A stretch of 64,000 nt of DNA from Acinetobacter portensis (GCF_023158935.1 NZ_CP096122.1:1-64000); one strand, 5' to 3'; positions 8,266 through 18,371 are shown, numbered from the stretch's first letter. The notes: generated by a model not told the origin, from the sequence alone. Numbers and translations are program-made.

Positions 8266-8308
8266 AATTGGCGACTATAATTATTTATCTTATGAAAACT
8301 GTGGAACA

Positions 8309-8326
8309 CTGACCCGGTACGGTTCA
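8309..8326 (-). repeat. Solo IS3-family terminal inverted repeat
   Basis: CTGACCCGGTACGGTTCA is the exact reverse complement of 404-421. It is an isolated tip of the IS3-type element. Confidence 0.65.
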
Positions 8327-8360
8327 TCTACGAGTTTCCATAAATCTTTATCAGTAAAGA

Positions 8361-8451
8361 GTTTGAAGCAATCTACTATGATAAGATGAACCCGTTAGGT
8401 CAAGTAGCCTAACTTAAATAAAAAAGTCTCCGACAAACCCGGTACGGTTCA
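8361..8451 (+). mobile_element. IS3-family 3'-end remnant
   Basis: It encodes the last residues of OrfB (EFEAIYYDKMNPLGQVA) and the terminal repeat CCGACAAACCCGGTACGGTTCA. It is closely related to the ends at 30325-30438 and 57886. Confidence 0.8.
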
Positions 8452-8620
8452 CACAGGGAACAATGTCACACCCCCTTGTGGGGTTTACATTGGTCACGCT
8501 TAAAATAAAGTTCAATGATGTTGGTTGTCGTAGATAAGTTAGTGAGTAGGTGTGTAACTAAACATAGTCCAAGCTTTTGTTTTTGGGATATTACCCACAT
8601 GAAACACATATATTTTAGAT

Positions 8621-9145
8621 TTATAGATATACAGTACAGTTATCTACATAAAATAATTTAAGTTTTTTTTGTCGAGATTCGATGCTAGCAGTGTCACCAA
8701 GTCTATAAAACTGGTCATCAATAGTATTAGTAATACTCGAAACTATCATACCTTTAATAATATCCCTCCCTTTAACATAAGGGGGTTTGGCATAACGTAT
8801 TATTGAATTATATAAAGTTGATCCCTCACCTCTTACGTTTAATTTTTCCGCATAACTATCCAAATTTACTAATCCTTTTTGATAAAGTTCATTAGCTTCA
8901 ACATATTTTTTTAAAATATTTGCCGTATGAGCACAGTAGATTTTTCTTGCACCTAGTATTAGTTCTCTATCATATTCTTCTGTAGGTATACCCAACCAAG
9001 AGTAACCAATATTTGAGCTAAACAAGTCATTCCTATAGTTTAGCCTCCACTCTTGGCTATCGTTATCAAAAGTCACTTTCTCTGCATGTGTAGTAGAAAA
9101 AATTAAACTAAGTGTGCTAACAACTAAAAGTAAAATATATTTCAC
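8621..9145 (-). CDS. Secreted hypothetical protein
   Basis: About 174 aa from a GTG start preceded by a strong GGGGGT ribosome binding site. The N-terminus VKYILLLVVSTLSLIFSTTHA-EK is a clear signal peptide with likely cleavage after THA. The mature part is mixed and hydrophilic, with two Cys (KIYCAHTAN and VDNCTVYL) that could form a disulfide after export. No family is recognised. It stands alone, with no operon partner, next to IS debris. A longer in-frame extension to 9232 lacks a signal-peptide rationale. Confidence 0.6.
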   Translation of the reverse strand: MKYILLLVVSTLSLIFSTTHAEKVTFDNDSQEWRLNYRNDLFSSNIGYSWLGIPTEEYDRELILGARKIYCAHTANILKKYVEANELYQKGLVNLDSYAEKLNVRGEGSTLYNSIIRYAKPPYVKGRDIIKGMIVSSITNTIDDQFYRLGDTASIESRQKKLKLFYVDNCTVYL

Positions 9146-9375
9146 ATTACCCCCCATCATATAAATAACGATAATTATGTTTATATTACTTTCAAATACC
9201 ATACTGATTCTATATTTAAAAATATGATACATAGGCTTAAGTAATCAGTATTTTAATCATAAAGAGTTGGCATAAACTACCAAAACAGCCTAAAAACAGC
9301 TCAAATTTCGTGGAACAAAAAAGCAGCTTAAAAATTAAACTACGGATACTTCGTAACTAATTGATATACCTTAAT

Positions 9376-10413
9376 GGCTTTGTTGCACAAAGATTTGAAA
9401 TGCAAAGCGCCCCTAATTGAGCCAAATTTAAGGCGTAACTTGGGTAAGTGGTCGACCTAATTCCGTAAATCTGTTAAGGACTGCTACACGTGCATGGATC
9501 TCATTCACTTGGCTATCAAAACTCCTTGCACTGAGTTTATCTCCTAATAATTTGATGCAATGCATCTTAGTTTCAACCAAACTTCGCCGATGATAGCCTG
9601 ACCATTTTTTCCATAGTGTCCTGCCTAAACGTTTAATTGTTCGAAGTAATTCATTTCGCTCTAGCGAGCTACTCTTTGTATCTTTCCATGGTTTCGCATT
9701 TTTTCTAGGTGGAATCACCGCATGCGCTTGCCGATCTGCAATGACCTGACGGCATTGCTTGGTGTCATAAGCTCCATCGGTATAAACAGAGTTAATCTGC
9801 TCATCTTGTGGAATCTGATTAAGTAAATCACCAAGCACCTGTGAATCACTGACATTATTGGTTGTAAGCTGAACTGCTCGTATTTGTAGGGTTTTAGCAT
9901 CTATACCAATATGAAGTTTACGCCATTGGCGACGATATTCAGGTCCATGTTTCTTGCGTTTCCATTCGCCCTCACCTAGAAACTTCATGCCTGTAGAGTC
10001 CATGAGTAGATGCAGCCCATCGCTACTTTTTTGGTAGCTGATTACAATATCAATATGCTTTTGTCTTCTACAAAGTGGTGGTAATCTGGAGCTATCCAAT
10101 TTAATCCGCAAAGTTTAATCAGACTTTGCACAAAGCCAGTGACCATACGTAAAGACAGACGGAATAAGGATTTAATCATTAAGCAGCATTGGATGGCTGC
10201 GTCGGAGTAGGTTTGATTTCGCCCTTGTTTGCCTTTTGATGGCGCATACCATTGCGTAGCAGGATCAAACCAAATGGCAATATTTCCGCGACTCATGAGT
10301 GCTCGGTTATATGCGGGCCAATTGGTTGTGCGGTAGATTTTGTGTGTAGGCTTCTTCATTTGAAAATTATATCGCTGAAAAACCCTTTACAGATAGGTTT
10401 GTGCAACAAAGCC
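9376..10413 (-). mobile_element. IS5-family (IS903 group, IS17-like) element
   Basis: A 1,038-bp element with ends GGCTTTGTTGCACAAAG and TTTGTGCAACAAAGCC. It abuts the promoter side of the first MscS copy and has removed the pdif site expected there: the intact copy at 53570 shows the sequence that should lie beyond. No target duplication is visible, consistent with an adjacent deletion. Confidence 0.88.
9428..10359 (-). pseudogene. IS5-family transposase, frameshifted
   Basis: Two overlapping frames together make the usual roughly 307-aa transposase (MKKPTHKIYRTTNWPAYNRA ... TELGRPLTQVTP). The frame changes near 10075, at the CCACCACTTTG tract. It could be a true mutation, a sequencing error or, less likely, programmed frameshifting. 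Confidence 0.8.
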
Positions 10414-10600
10414 TTTGTATATTAATATTAAAAACAGCTCTAAATATTCTTAGTGCGATAGAACTTAAATAGGAGCTTTCAATTTGTTAATTTAGTCTTT
10501 TTAACCTCAATATTGAATAGAAAATATTCTAGATAGGTTCTTAGTAAGTTTTTAAGTTATAAATGTAAAAATCACATCTAAATAGTAGAGAGAGTATGTT

Positions 10601-11839
10601 TTGCAAGATTTAATTTTTATTAAAAACATTCAAGAATGGTCTGATCAATATCCTTGGTTAGAAATGCTTACATCATTAAGTATTCTTATTGTTGTTGCCG
10701 TTATAGCAACTTTTGTTGCAAAACAATTTATTGTTAAAGGAATACGTAAAGTTATCTACAAAATTTCAGCAGGTAGGAGTGATATTGTTGCACAATATAG
10801 TGTAATTAGGCGTATTTCTAATATTGTTCCTGCTCTAATTATTATGAACGGAATTGTGACAGTTCCGCATCTATCAGATCGAGCAGAAAGCTTTATTCAA
10901 GTAGGTGCTCAAGCTTTCATTTTTTTAACGATTGCATTAGCTATTGCCGAATTTTTAAATATTTTTAATATCATTTATGAAAAAAATCCACATTCACGAA
11001 ATAAGCCAATTAAAGGTTATCTTCAATTAATAAAACTTCTTGTTTTTGTTGTATGTGGATTGATGGTTATCGGAACATTTTTACAAAGATGTTTTTACAT
11101 TACTTGCTGGCTTTGGTGCAATGGCCGCAGTATTAATGTTAGTTTTTCAGAATACAATTTTATCTTTAGTTGCTTCTGTTCAAATTGCATCTTATAACAT
11201 GGTTCGAATAGGAGACTGGATTGAGATGCCATCTTTGAATGCTGATGGAGATGTAATTGATATTTCATTACATACTGTTACTGTTCAGAATTGGGATAAA
11301 ACACTAACCACTATTCCAACGAATAAGTTGATTACAGATACATTTAAAACTGGCGTGGTATGCAAAATACAGGAGCACGACGAATTAAGCGCTGTTTATT
11401 GATCGATCAAACTACAGTACGCTTCATGACTAAAGAAGAGCAAAAAAAACTTAAAGAATTTCTTTTACTAGATCAGTATCTAAACTTGAAAGAAGAAGAG
11501 CTTGAAAAATTTAATAATCAATTAATAAATCAATCAAAATATAACCATAGACGATTAACAAATTTAGGCACTTTTCGTGCTTATGTTGAATTTTATCTAA
11601 AACAACATCCAGGTATTAGCAAAACTCAAACTTTAATTGTTCGCCAGTTAGAACTAACTAGTGAAGGCTTACCACTCGAAATATATACGTTCACTAATAC
11701 CACAGTATGGAAAGAGTATGAGAGTATTCAATCAGATATTTTTGATCACCTCATTGCAATTTTGCCAGAGTTTGGTTTAGGCCTATATATGGCACCATCA
11801 AGTAATGATTTAAGAAAACTATTTGAAACTAAGTATTAG
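10601..11839 (+). pseudogene. MscS-family channel (YbdG-like), frameshifted copy
   Basis: Nearly identical to the intact gene at 53570-54811. It differs by a 2-nt loss in an A tract near 11088 and a 1-nt loss in another A tract near 11346. Together these restore the frame but garble about 85 residues, including the pore-lining and beta-domain region. The upstream 5' flank matches the intact copy back to 10414, and the downstream flank matches up to the XerD arm of the pdif site. This shows that the whole pdif module was duplicated. Both indels are in homopolymers and could be technical. Confidence 0.85.
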
Positions 11840-11914
11840 TTTAAGAAATAAATTTTAGAAATTTATGGTTGAAAAATAAAGATTATGTCGTCTTAATATA
11901 TTAAGGAAACCCAG

Positions 11915-11942
11915 AATTAACATAATACACGTTATACGAAGT
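11915..11942 (-). other. pdif site 1 (XerD-XerC order)
   Basis: AATTAACATAA (XerD arm), spacer TACACG, TTATACGAAGT (XerC arm). It closes the MscS module and opens toxin-antitoxin module 1, with the XerC arm on the TA side. Confidence 0.9.
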
Positions 11943-11963
11943 TGAAAAAGGGAGCTTAAAGCT

Positions 11964-13220
11964 CACTGCTGTCCCACAATTTTTATAAGAGGAAGCTCAC
12001 ATGAGCTTCCTCTTGTTTGATGGGGATTTTATCGGGTGAAAATAACGCTTTTAAGGTTTTTATTTCAAATAAATTCACCTGAATTATTCTGAGTAAGCGC
12101 TGAACTGTCCAGCCTTTTTTCCCTAAATGTTGAGCGAAACTTACTAGTAAATAGGCGATCATCGCAATCCAGATTTGTGTCTGAATTGCGTTCCTGCTGC
12201 GGCCTAGAAACGCTTTTAATTTGAGATTTTGCTTAATCGCCTTAAAGAACAGCTCAACTTTCCAACGATCTTTATAAATCGCCGCAATGGTGGAGGCGGC
12301 TAAATGAAAGTTATTGCTGAGAAAGCTAAAGTGCTTGCCACTTTGCTGATCTCTATATTCAATTCTTCTTAACTGGGGCTTTTCTTTTAGGGCATGTGCT
12401 ATTCAGCTGAATGGTTTCATCTTTTAGAATACCTTTGGATTCAAGCACTGGATGTTGCTGGATCACCTGATACACAGATTTAGGCCTAAAAAACGTGACA
12501 AATCCAATGTTTTGAGCAGTCAGATTTGCATACCATTGGTAATCGACATAGCCTTTATCAAAAACTACAATGCTGCCAGCAGGAAACTGGAATTTGCGGC
12601 CTTGTACCATGTCATTTTCTTTGCCATTTTCAACTGCAACAAACTCAGGAATATCATTGCTGTGATTCAATCCTATGCTGAGTTTCATGCTGGCTTTTGA
12701 GTCGTGAACTTTGGCCCATTCACATAAGGAAAGCGACAGGTCAATATGACTGGCATCCAAGGAATACAAGGGATTCTTAAAGCGAAATTTATGAGCTACT
12801 TTTGAGTGTTCATAGTATTTAAGCAACTTGTAAAATAGCTGTTGATACAAGGCAGCAGGCTGCTGCTCATTGATTCGTGCCAGTGTACTTCGGGGTATAG
12901 ACTTTGCTGAGATGACTCAGTTTTCCTGCTGGCACTCCAGATTGGATTGAATATCTCAGACTTTGCCTGCAGGAAAGTTGAGACATCAATATGGCAATAA
13001 ACTGATCCCATCTTGAGGCCGCTCTAAATTTCTGTCCAACATGGTGTACTTTAGCAAGTTGTTCAAAATCCTGTCGCACGACGGGTTTAATCAGCTGATG
13101 AAATACGGTATTCTGATGTGACAAAACCTGAATCCTGGTCGTTAAAGTGTTGGTTCGTACTCATATTTTAACTGTTAGGACTCAGGTTTTTTATTTAAAT
13201 CAAACTATGGGACAGCAGTG
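11964..13220 (-). mobile_element. IS4-family element, defective copy
   Basis: A 1,257-bp element with ends CACTGCTGTCCCA and TGGGACAGCAGTG, flanked by the 10-bp target duplication GCTTAAAGCT (11954-11963 and 13221-13230). It is the same element as 21679-22945 in the opposite orientation, but about 10 nt shorter through scattered small deletions. Confidence 0.92.
12015..13124 (-). pseudogene. IS4-family transposase, multiply frameshifted
   Basis: Pieces of the 383-aa transposase described at 21775 are seen in different frames: MSHQNTVFHQLIKPVVRQ at the start and YSLDASHIDLSLSLCEWAKV in the middle. At least four 1-3-nt deletions break it (for example near 12370, 12915 and 12960). Confidence 0.85.
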
Positions 13221-13250
13221 GCTTAAAGCTCCCTTTTTTACTAGTTTTTT

Positions 13251-13532
13251 TTAAATTGCTAAGCGTAAATTCAGTGCTTTTACGACTTTAATAACAGTAT
13301 CAAAGCTTGGATTTACATCGCCAGAAAGTGCTTTATAAAGACTTTCTCGACCTAAACCAGTGTCTCTTGATAATTGAGCCATTCCTTTAGCTTTAGCAAT
13401 ATTACCTAAAGCTTTTGCAATGAATGCCGCATCACCATTAGATTCATCGATACAGGCTTGTAGGTAAGCTTGCATATCTTCTTCTGTTTTAAGATGTTCA
13501 GCACTGTCCCATTTACGAAGTTTGATAGCCAT
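13251..13532 (-). CDS. HigA-like antitoxin (addiction module antidote)
   Basis: A 93-aa protein with a C-terminal XRE-type helix-turn-helix (MAQLSRDTGLGRESLYKALS, then PSFDTVIKVVKALNLRL). This is the layout of the 'probable addiction module antidote' family that pairs with Gp49-like toxins. The gene starts 1 bp after the toxin stop, so the pair is co-translated toxin first. It should bind and neutralise the toxin and repress the operon through the palindrome at 13842. XerC arms of pdif 1 and 2 enclose the module. Confidence 0.88.
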   Translation of the reverse strand: MAIKLRKWDSAEHLKTEEDMQAYLQACIDESNGDAAFIAKALGNIAKAKGMAQLSRDTGLGRESLYKALSGDVNPSFDTVIKVVKALNLRLAI

Positions 13533-13835
13533 TTACAGCTCCTCCTCTAAATCTTGTGCTAATTGTAGGGCAAGTTTTATATCTTTACTTTGCGTAGACT
13601 TGTCTCCGCCTGCTAAAAGAATAACGACCCTTTGCCCTTGCTTACAGTAATAGATCCTGTAGCCAGGTCCAAAGAAGAAACGTAATTCAGAAACACCTTC
13701 ACCTACTGGTTCAGTATCTCCAAAGTTTCCATCTTCAACCCGATCAATTCGGACTTGTATACGTCTTTTTGCCTGCTGGTCTTTTAACTTAGTAAACCAG
13801 TCATCAAAGACTTCAGTGGTATATATTGAGTACAT
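13533..13835 (-). CDS. RelE/HigB-type toxin (Gp49-like)
   Basis: About 100 aa from the ATG giving MYSIYTTEVFDDWFTKLKD. An upstream in-frame ATG at 13862 lies inside the operator and is less likely. The sequence VGEGVSELRFFFGPGYRIYY then VVILLAGGDKSTQSKDIKLA is typical of the RelE/ParE superfamily toxins of the Gp49/HigB branch, which are ribosome-dependent mRNA endonucleases. The antitoxin follows immediately. Confidence in the family is high; the target is inferred. Confidence 0.88.
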   Translation of the reverse strand: MYSIYTTEVFDDWFTKLKDQQAKRRIQVRIDRVEDGNFGDTEPVGEGVSELRFFFGPGYRIYYCKQGQRVVILLAGGDKSTQSKDIKLALQLAQDLEEEL

Positions 13836-13841
13836 AAGAGT

Positions 13842-13863
13842 AATGTATCCTATAGGATACATT
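13842..13863. promoter_or_regulatory. TA module 1 operator
   Basis: AATGTATCC-TATA-GGATACATT is a perfect 22-bp palindrome just before the toxin start, the expected site for antitoxin autorepression. Confidence 0.75.
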
Positions 13864-13903
13864 CATGCAAGAAATAAACTTGAATGTATGGGGCTACAAC
13901 AGA

Positions 13904-15379
13904 TGTTATTCACCAATTAAAATGTCTATGCGATAAACCATTTAAAATGTCCTGTTTTTAACCACAAGAGTCAAGCACAGGATTCAGATTTCGTTGTTGA
14001 ATTGCTGTTTTCTGTGCACGTCTGCTTGGCATCTTTTGAGAACGATTGCGTTTGTTTTGTTGTTCCAGTTCTTCATGCTGTTGTTGGATATGATTCAGAA
14101 CAGCACCCAACCGTTTATTCTCAACAATCTCTCGCTGGTTGAGCTGACTTAATTTATCGAAGATGCTGTAATTGATCTTCCGGCCTTCATGCATGATGGC
14201 TACAGTACCATCCGGGTATTCTAGAAACTCAAGATATTTACCAATCAGCCTCTGGTTTTCTTCTGTACTCTCCAGGAGATATACACATTTATCATAAGTA
14301 ATGGTCAGGCTATTGGTGACTCTACGTGGCTCTCGCCAGGTAAAAATATCATCTAATTGCTCAGCTGTTTCGGTGGCAGAGCGGTGTAAGTTCTTAGGAT
14401 TAAAGGCCATCTTTGCAAACTTGAGATTGAACTGCTCAATAAAGCAGGGTAACCACTTATTCGCATCTGCAATCGAACTGATACCTTCCAGGCGCATCTC
14501 CTTAATCAGACGGTCCTGAAGGGTTCTGTTGGCCCGTCCACCCGTCCTTTGGCCTGAGGGAGTTAGCGAAGATGATATCGATATTGAGGGTACTGAGTAC
14601 GCGTCCAAACTGGGTAATCTTGCTGTCTTTCTTGCTGCTTTGATTCACCCTAAAGACTGAATGTTTGTCGCTGTAAAACGCTAAAGGCTTACCATGCTGT
14701 TCAACATACAAGCGTGTCGAAATCATATAGTCAAAGGCTGATTCTGATTCACAGAAGCGTAAATGCTGCAATTTGCCTGTGGCATCATCGATAAAGACTA
14801 GCAGACAGCATTTAGCGGCTCTTCCTTCAAACCAGTCATGGTGTGAGCCATCGATTGTACCAGTTCACCATAACAATCTCGGTTATATCGAGGCTGATAT
14901 GGGCGTTTCGGCGCTTGGAGCGAGGAATCCATAAATCGGCTGCAATCATCCAGCAACGCAGGGTTTCCACTGAAGATCGAATCCATGAACGGTAGTGAGC
15001 TTTTCATGCGCTAAAGTGGGTCCGAAACCATGGAGTTGATCCGAAACAATATTGAGGCACTTGAGTCTGAGTTCTTCAGGAAGTTTGCAGTTGCTGGTTT
15101 GGCCACGACCAGCATGGGCTAATGCAGCTGGGCCTTGAGCTTTGTATTTCTGCAGTAAGCGTCTGATCTGACGTTCTGAAATATGAAGTAGCTGAGCAGC
15201 CTGGGATTGAGTTATGCGTTGATCGCAGATTTCCTGCAAGACCGACAATCGTTTAAGTTCTTTATCCGACATAGACACCAACATATCAAACCGTCCGCTT
15301 CAATAATCGCAAAAGTGCATATTCTAAAAGCGGACATTTTTACTTTGGAGAAACCGGACATTTCTATTTTGGGCTTACA
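13904..15379 (-). mobile_element. Hybrid IS1202-like (ISNCY group) element
   Basis: The right end (...GGGCTTACA) and the right two-thirds match the IS1202-like copies at 28365, 49512, 51981 and 55050. The left end (TGTTATTCACCAATTAAAA) and the left third match a different relative whose remnant is at 56537. The right end lies exactly 5 nt (ATCGC) from the XerC arm of pdif 2. The 5-nt flanks (ACAGA, ATCGC) do not match, as expected if two elements recombined near 14560. Confidence 0.8.
13958..15284 (-). pseudogene. IS1202-like transposase, broken mosaic
   Basis: The N-terminal part (MLVSMSDKELKRLSVLQEIC, an HTH region) equals the other copies. The C-terminal part is diverged (for example FNLKFAKMAFNPKNLHRSAT, and QQRNLNPVLDSCG at the end). 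Several frameshifts occur (near 14545, 14870 and 14970). Confidence 0.8.
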
Positions 15380-15384
15380 ATCGC

Positions 15385-15412
15385 GTTTCGTATAACGCCA
15401 ATTATGTTAAAT
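15385..15412 (+). other. pdif site 2 (XerC-XerD order)
   Basis: GTTTCGTATAA, spacer CGCCAA, TTATGTTAAAT. The XerC arm faces TA module 1 and the XerD arm faces the BCCT transporter module. Confidence 0.9.
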
Positions 15413-15438
15413 ATGGTAATTAGATGAATAATAATGCT

Positions 15439-15566
15439 TTCAATTGGGTAAAGCTTGCAGAATCCTGCTGAATTTGTAATCCTTGCGCCCAAGGGTGTCT
15501 AGCTGAGTTAAGACAGGTGTTTGTTGTAGTCGGGCCGCTACAATACTGATAAAGAGCACCTGCATG
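15439..15566 (-). pseudogene. Possible transposase C-terminal relic
   Basis: The minus strand reads VLFISIVAARLQQTPVLTQL then DTLGRKDYKFSRILQALPN and a stop, with coding-like composition but no start. It resembles the C-terminal end of an IS transposase, though I cannot name the family. Confidence 0.3.
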
Positions 15567-15767
15567 TTTAATTTAAAGAGTTGTAATAAAGCCTCTACGG
15601 AAGTATTGACTATAAAAAATGATCTCGAGCTTAATTCTGAGCTGCAATTAATTAATAAATATAAAACTTCTACTTCTGAAGATTACAGACAGGCTATTGT
15701 TTTGATCTTTAAAGAACGTGGTTACACAAGGTTAGAAATAGGTCAATTATTTGAAAGTGAATATTAA
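15564..15767 (+). CDS. Small hypothetical protein
   Basis: 67 aa, MFNLKSCNKASTEVLTIKND ... GYTRLEIGQLFESEY. It is largely helical and charged, and the C-terminus could be the start of a helix-turn-helix. The ribosome binding site is weak and the family is unknown. It overlaps the edge of the relic on the other strand. It may not be expressed. Confidence 0.35.
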   Translation: MFNLKSCNKASTEVLTIKNDLELNSELQLINKYKTSTSEDYRQAIVLIFKERGYTRLEIGQLFESEY

Positions 15768-16032
15768 CGGTTATTCTTTGCTAGTATATAAGGGAAATAT
15801 GATTTCGATAGTAAAGCTCTTTATTTCTAAAAATTTAAAGAGTAATTTTCTTCCCCCATGAAATCACCCATAGTTATTAAGTCTGTTAGCGTAATTTAAC
15901 AGTTTATTATTTTTTAAAATTCTAAAATGGTTCAAAGTTTAGCTAAACAATTTAACTTGTTCTGATCATTTTTAATTAATAATAACTAGTTGATTTTATT
16001 TTATCTCTTTTTTCTTTAAAAACGGAGGATAT

Positions 16033-18003
16033 ATGCCTTCTAATAAATCATCTTGGTTTTCTAATATTAATCCAAATGTTTTTCTCAGTACTGTAGCAAT
16101 TATTGCTATTTTCTTGGCTTTAGTTATTTTTGCCCCAAATTCATTCGAACTGTTAACCCAAAAAATGAACCAGTGGGTTATTAACTCATTTAGCTGGTTT
16201 TATGTCCTTTCAGTAGCAGTATTTTTGGTCATGCTGATTTATATTGCCTTGTCTGATATGGGGAAAATCAAACTAGGACCCGATCATAGTGAGCCGAAAT
16301 ACGGCAATACTTCCTGGTTTGCAATGTTATTCACTGCCGGTATGGGGATCGGGCTGATGTTCTTTGGGGTGGCAGAACCAGTAATGCATTATGTCACACC
16401 ACCAGCGGGTGAACCAGAAACAGTACTAGCTGCGCAACAATCGCTTAGAGTGACTTTTTTCCATTGGGGCTTACATGCCTGGGCCATTTATACCTTGGTT
16501 GGTCTGTCACTGGCTTATTTTGCTTATCGGCATCAGTTGCCTTTAAAAATTCGTTCGGCACTATATCCACTGATTGGAAAAAAGATTTATGGTCCAATTG
16601 GAGATAGCGTAGATACTTTCGCTACCATTGGAACTGTATTTGGTGTTGCTACGACATTGGGTTTTGGGGTCACTCAGATTAATTCAGGGCTAAATTACCT
16701 ATTTGGAATTGAACAAGCACCAAGCACCCAAGTAGTTCTGATTATTGTAGTCAGTACTATGGCAGCTATATCGGTATTTTTTGGCTTGGATAAGGGAGTT
16801 AAACGTCTCGCTGAATTGAACCTGGTACTTGCACTTTTACTCTTAATATTTGTGTTTATTACTGGTCCAAGTATCTACCTGCTCCAGACCACGATTCAGA
16901 ATGCTGGACAGTATGTTTCTAATCTTTTTGTGATGACATTTAATCTTTATGCTTATCAGCCAAGTGGTTGGATTGGTGGTTGGACCATTATGTATTGGGC
17001 TTGGTGGATTTCTTGGTCACCATTTGTAGGCATGTTTATTGCCCGAGTATCTGAAGGACGCAGTATCCGTGAATTTATCGTCGGTGTACTACTGATTCCG
17101 ACTGGATTTACTCTTATATGGATGGGCTTTATGGGTAATGCTGCGCTCTTCAGTATTATGCATGAAGCAAATACTACTTTATTAGATGCGGTTCAGCGTG
17201 ATTCTTCAGTTGCCTTATTTGAATTTCTCAACAACCTACCCCTCAATTCAGTAACTAGCGTTATTGCGACTTTACTAGTAATGCTATTTTTCGTTACCTC
17301 AGCCGATTCTGGATCATTAGTCATAGATTATCTGACTGCAAAAAATGAGAACTCACCAACTTGGCAGCGGTTATTCTGGACAGTACTCATAGCATTATTG
17401 GCGATTATACTATTGTTGGTTGGTGGGCTTGAAGCTTTACAGTCAGCCACCATTATGAGTGCACTGCCCTTCACCATAATCATGTTATTGATTTGTTGGG
17501 GATTAATTAAAGCTTTGCATCTAGATGTTACCAAAATGCATGCTCTGCAGGCAGCGAGAATTACCCCACGTGCAATTCAAAATCCACGTAGCTGGCAGCA
17601 GCGATTGGGCCTTATTATGCATTATTCGCATACTGAAGAAGAGGTACAGGCATATATTCAATCTACTGTGAATAAAGCATTTGTCAGCTTTCAAAGTGAA
17701 CTAAAACGTCGACAGTTACAGGTCAAGCTGACTAAGTTAGAAAATGGTATGCAGCTGCGAGTGGATCACCAGAATGAAATGAATTTTATCTATCAGGTCA
17801 TTGCGACTAAGACTTTAAGTCCAAGCTTTATGTCTGATATGGGTACTAATGAAGATAACTCCTATCAAGCTGAAGTTTTTTTAAGAGAAGGTGGTCAGGG
17901 CTATGATGTAATGAAGTGGACTGAAGAAGACTTATTACAGGACATCATCGATCAATATGAACGTCATTTACACTTTTTGAGTTTGGTACGCATATCGGAA
18001 TAA
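16033..18003 (+). CDS. BCCT-family betaine/choline/carnitine transporter
   Basis: A 656-aa secondary transporter with about 12 membrane helices in the first 500 residues. Hallmarks are GMGIGLMFFGVAEPVMHY (the glycine-rich BCCT stretch), FHWGLHAWAIY and the signature MYWAWWISWSPFVGMFIARVSEGRSIREF. The C-terminal tail of about 140 residues is hydrophilic, as in BetT-type choline transporters, where it takes part in osmotic sensing. A strong AACGGAGGATAT ribosome binding site precedes the ATG. It is the only gene of its pdif module and was probably acquired as osmoprotectant uptake cargo. The substrate (choline or betaine) is inferred, not shown. Confidence 0.92.
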   Translation: MPSNKSSWFSNINPNVFLSTVAIIAIFLALVIFAPNSFELLTQKMNQWVINSFSWFYVLSVAVFLVMLIYIALSDMGKIKLGPDHSEPKYGNTSWFAMLFTAGMGIGLMFFGVAEPVMHYVTPPAGEPETVLAAQQSLRVTFFHWGLHAWAIYTLVGLSLAYFAYRHQLPLKIRSALYPLIGKKIYGPIGDSVDTFATIGTVFGVATTLGFGVTQINSGLNYLFGIEQAPSTQVVLIIVVSTMAAISVFFGLDKGVKRLAELNLVLALLLLIFVFITGPSIYLLQTTIQNAGQYVSNLFVMTFNLYAYQPSGWIGGWTIMYWAWWISWSPFVGMFIARVSEGRSIREFIVGVLLIPTGFTLIWMGFMGNAALFSIMHEANTTLLDAVQRDSSVALFEFLNNLPLNSVTSVIATLLVMLFFVTSADSGSLVIDYLTAKNENSPTWQRLFWTVLIALLAIILLLVGGLEALQSATIMSALPFTIIMLLICWGLIKALHLDVTKMHALQAARITPRAIQNPRSWQQRLGLIMHYSHTEEEVQAYIQSTVNKAFVSFQSELKRRQLQVKLTKLENGMQLRVDHQNEMNFIYQVIATKTLSPSFMSDMGTNEDNSYQAEVFLREGGQGYDVMKWTEEDLLQDIIDQYERHLHFLSLVRISE

Positions 18004-18035
18004 ACTTTTATAAAAAAAGACGCTACATTGATAAC

Positions 18036-18070
18036 TTCCCCCCTATATTTTTAATGAAAGAGGGGGGAGG
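18036..18070. terminator. Hairpin after the transporter gene
   Basis: CTTCCCCCCT and AGGGGGGAGG pair across a short loop 30 bp past the stop codon. There is no long T run, so termination strength is uncertain. Confidence 0.5.
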
Positions 18071-18155
18071 TAATCCCGCGTAAAAATTGATTATTTTTCT
18101 ATAAACACAACATATGAAGCTGGACTGCTCCCAGTATCCTAGACATTAGACAGCC

Positions 18156-18300
18156 TCATTTTGAAGCTGCCTCAAAGGCTTCTGGACTCATCCCATCGAG
18201 ATGCGAATGACGCCTGATTCGATTGTAAAACATCTCGATATAATCAAACACATCTGCACGTGCCATTTCTCGTGTTTTATAGATCAAGTGCAAAGTCTTA
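18156..18300 (-). mobile_element. IS3-family OrfB C-terminal relic
   Basis: It encodes [19 protein letters not shown] then [17 protein letters not shown] and a stop, the standard C-terminal end of IS3-group transposases. No upstream part or second end is present. Confidence 0.8.
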
Positions 18301-18342
18301 ATGATGAGATACAGGTTAAGTAAAATAGTTAAGAGTTTCTAT

Positions 18343-18370
18343 TATTAACATAATACACGTTATACGAATC
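18343..18370 (-). other. pdif site 3 (XerD-XerC order)
   Basis: TATTAACATAA, spacer TACACG, TTATACGAATC. It has the same spacer as pdif 1 and 5. It closes the BCCT module and opens TA module 2. Confidence 0.88.
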
Positions 18371-18371
18371 C

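Larger units (their letters stand above)
11950..13240. terminator. Bidirectional terminator split by an IS4-family element
   Basis: AAAAAGGGAGC and GCTCCCTTTTTT are the outer arms of the hairpin that occurs intact in other TA modules (18372, 24634). The IS sits in the loop, flanked by the 10-bp repeat GCTTAAAGCT. Confidence 0.75.

Noticed and set aside
9349..9372. ACTTCGTAACTAATTGATATACC as a pdif site left of the first MscS copy
   Set aside because: Only the first eight bases match a XerC arm and there is no XerD arm. The expected site was most likely deleted with the IS5 insertion.
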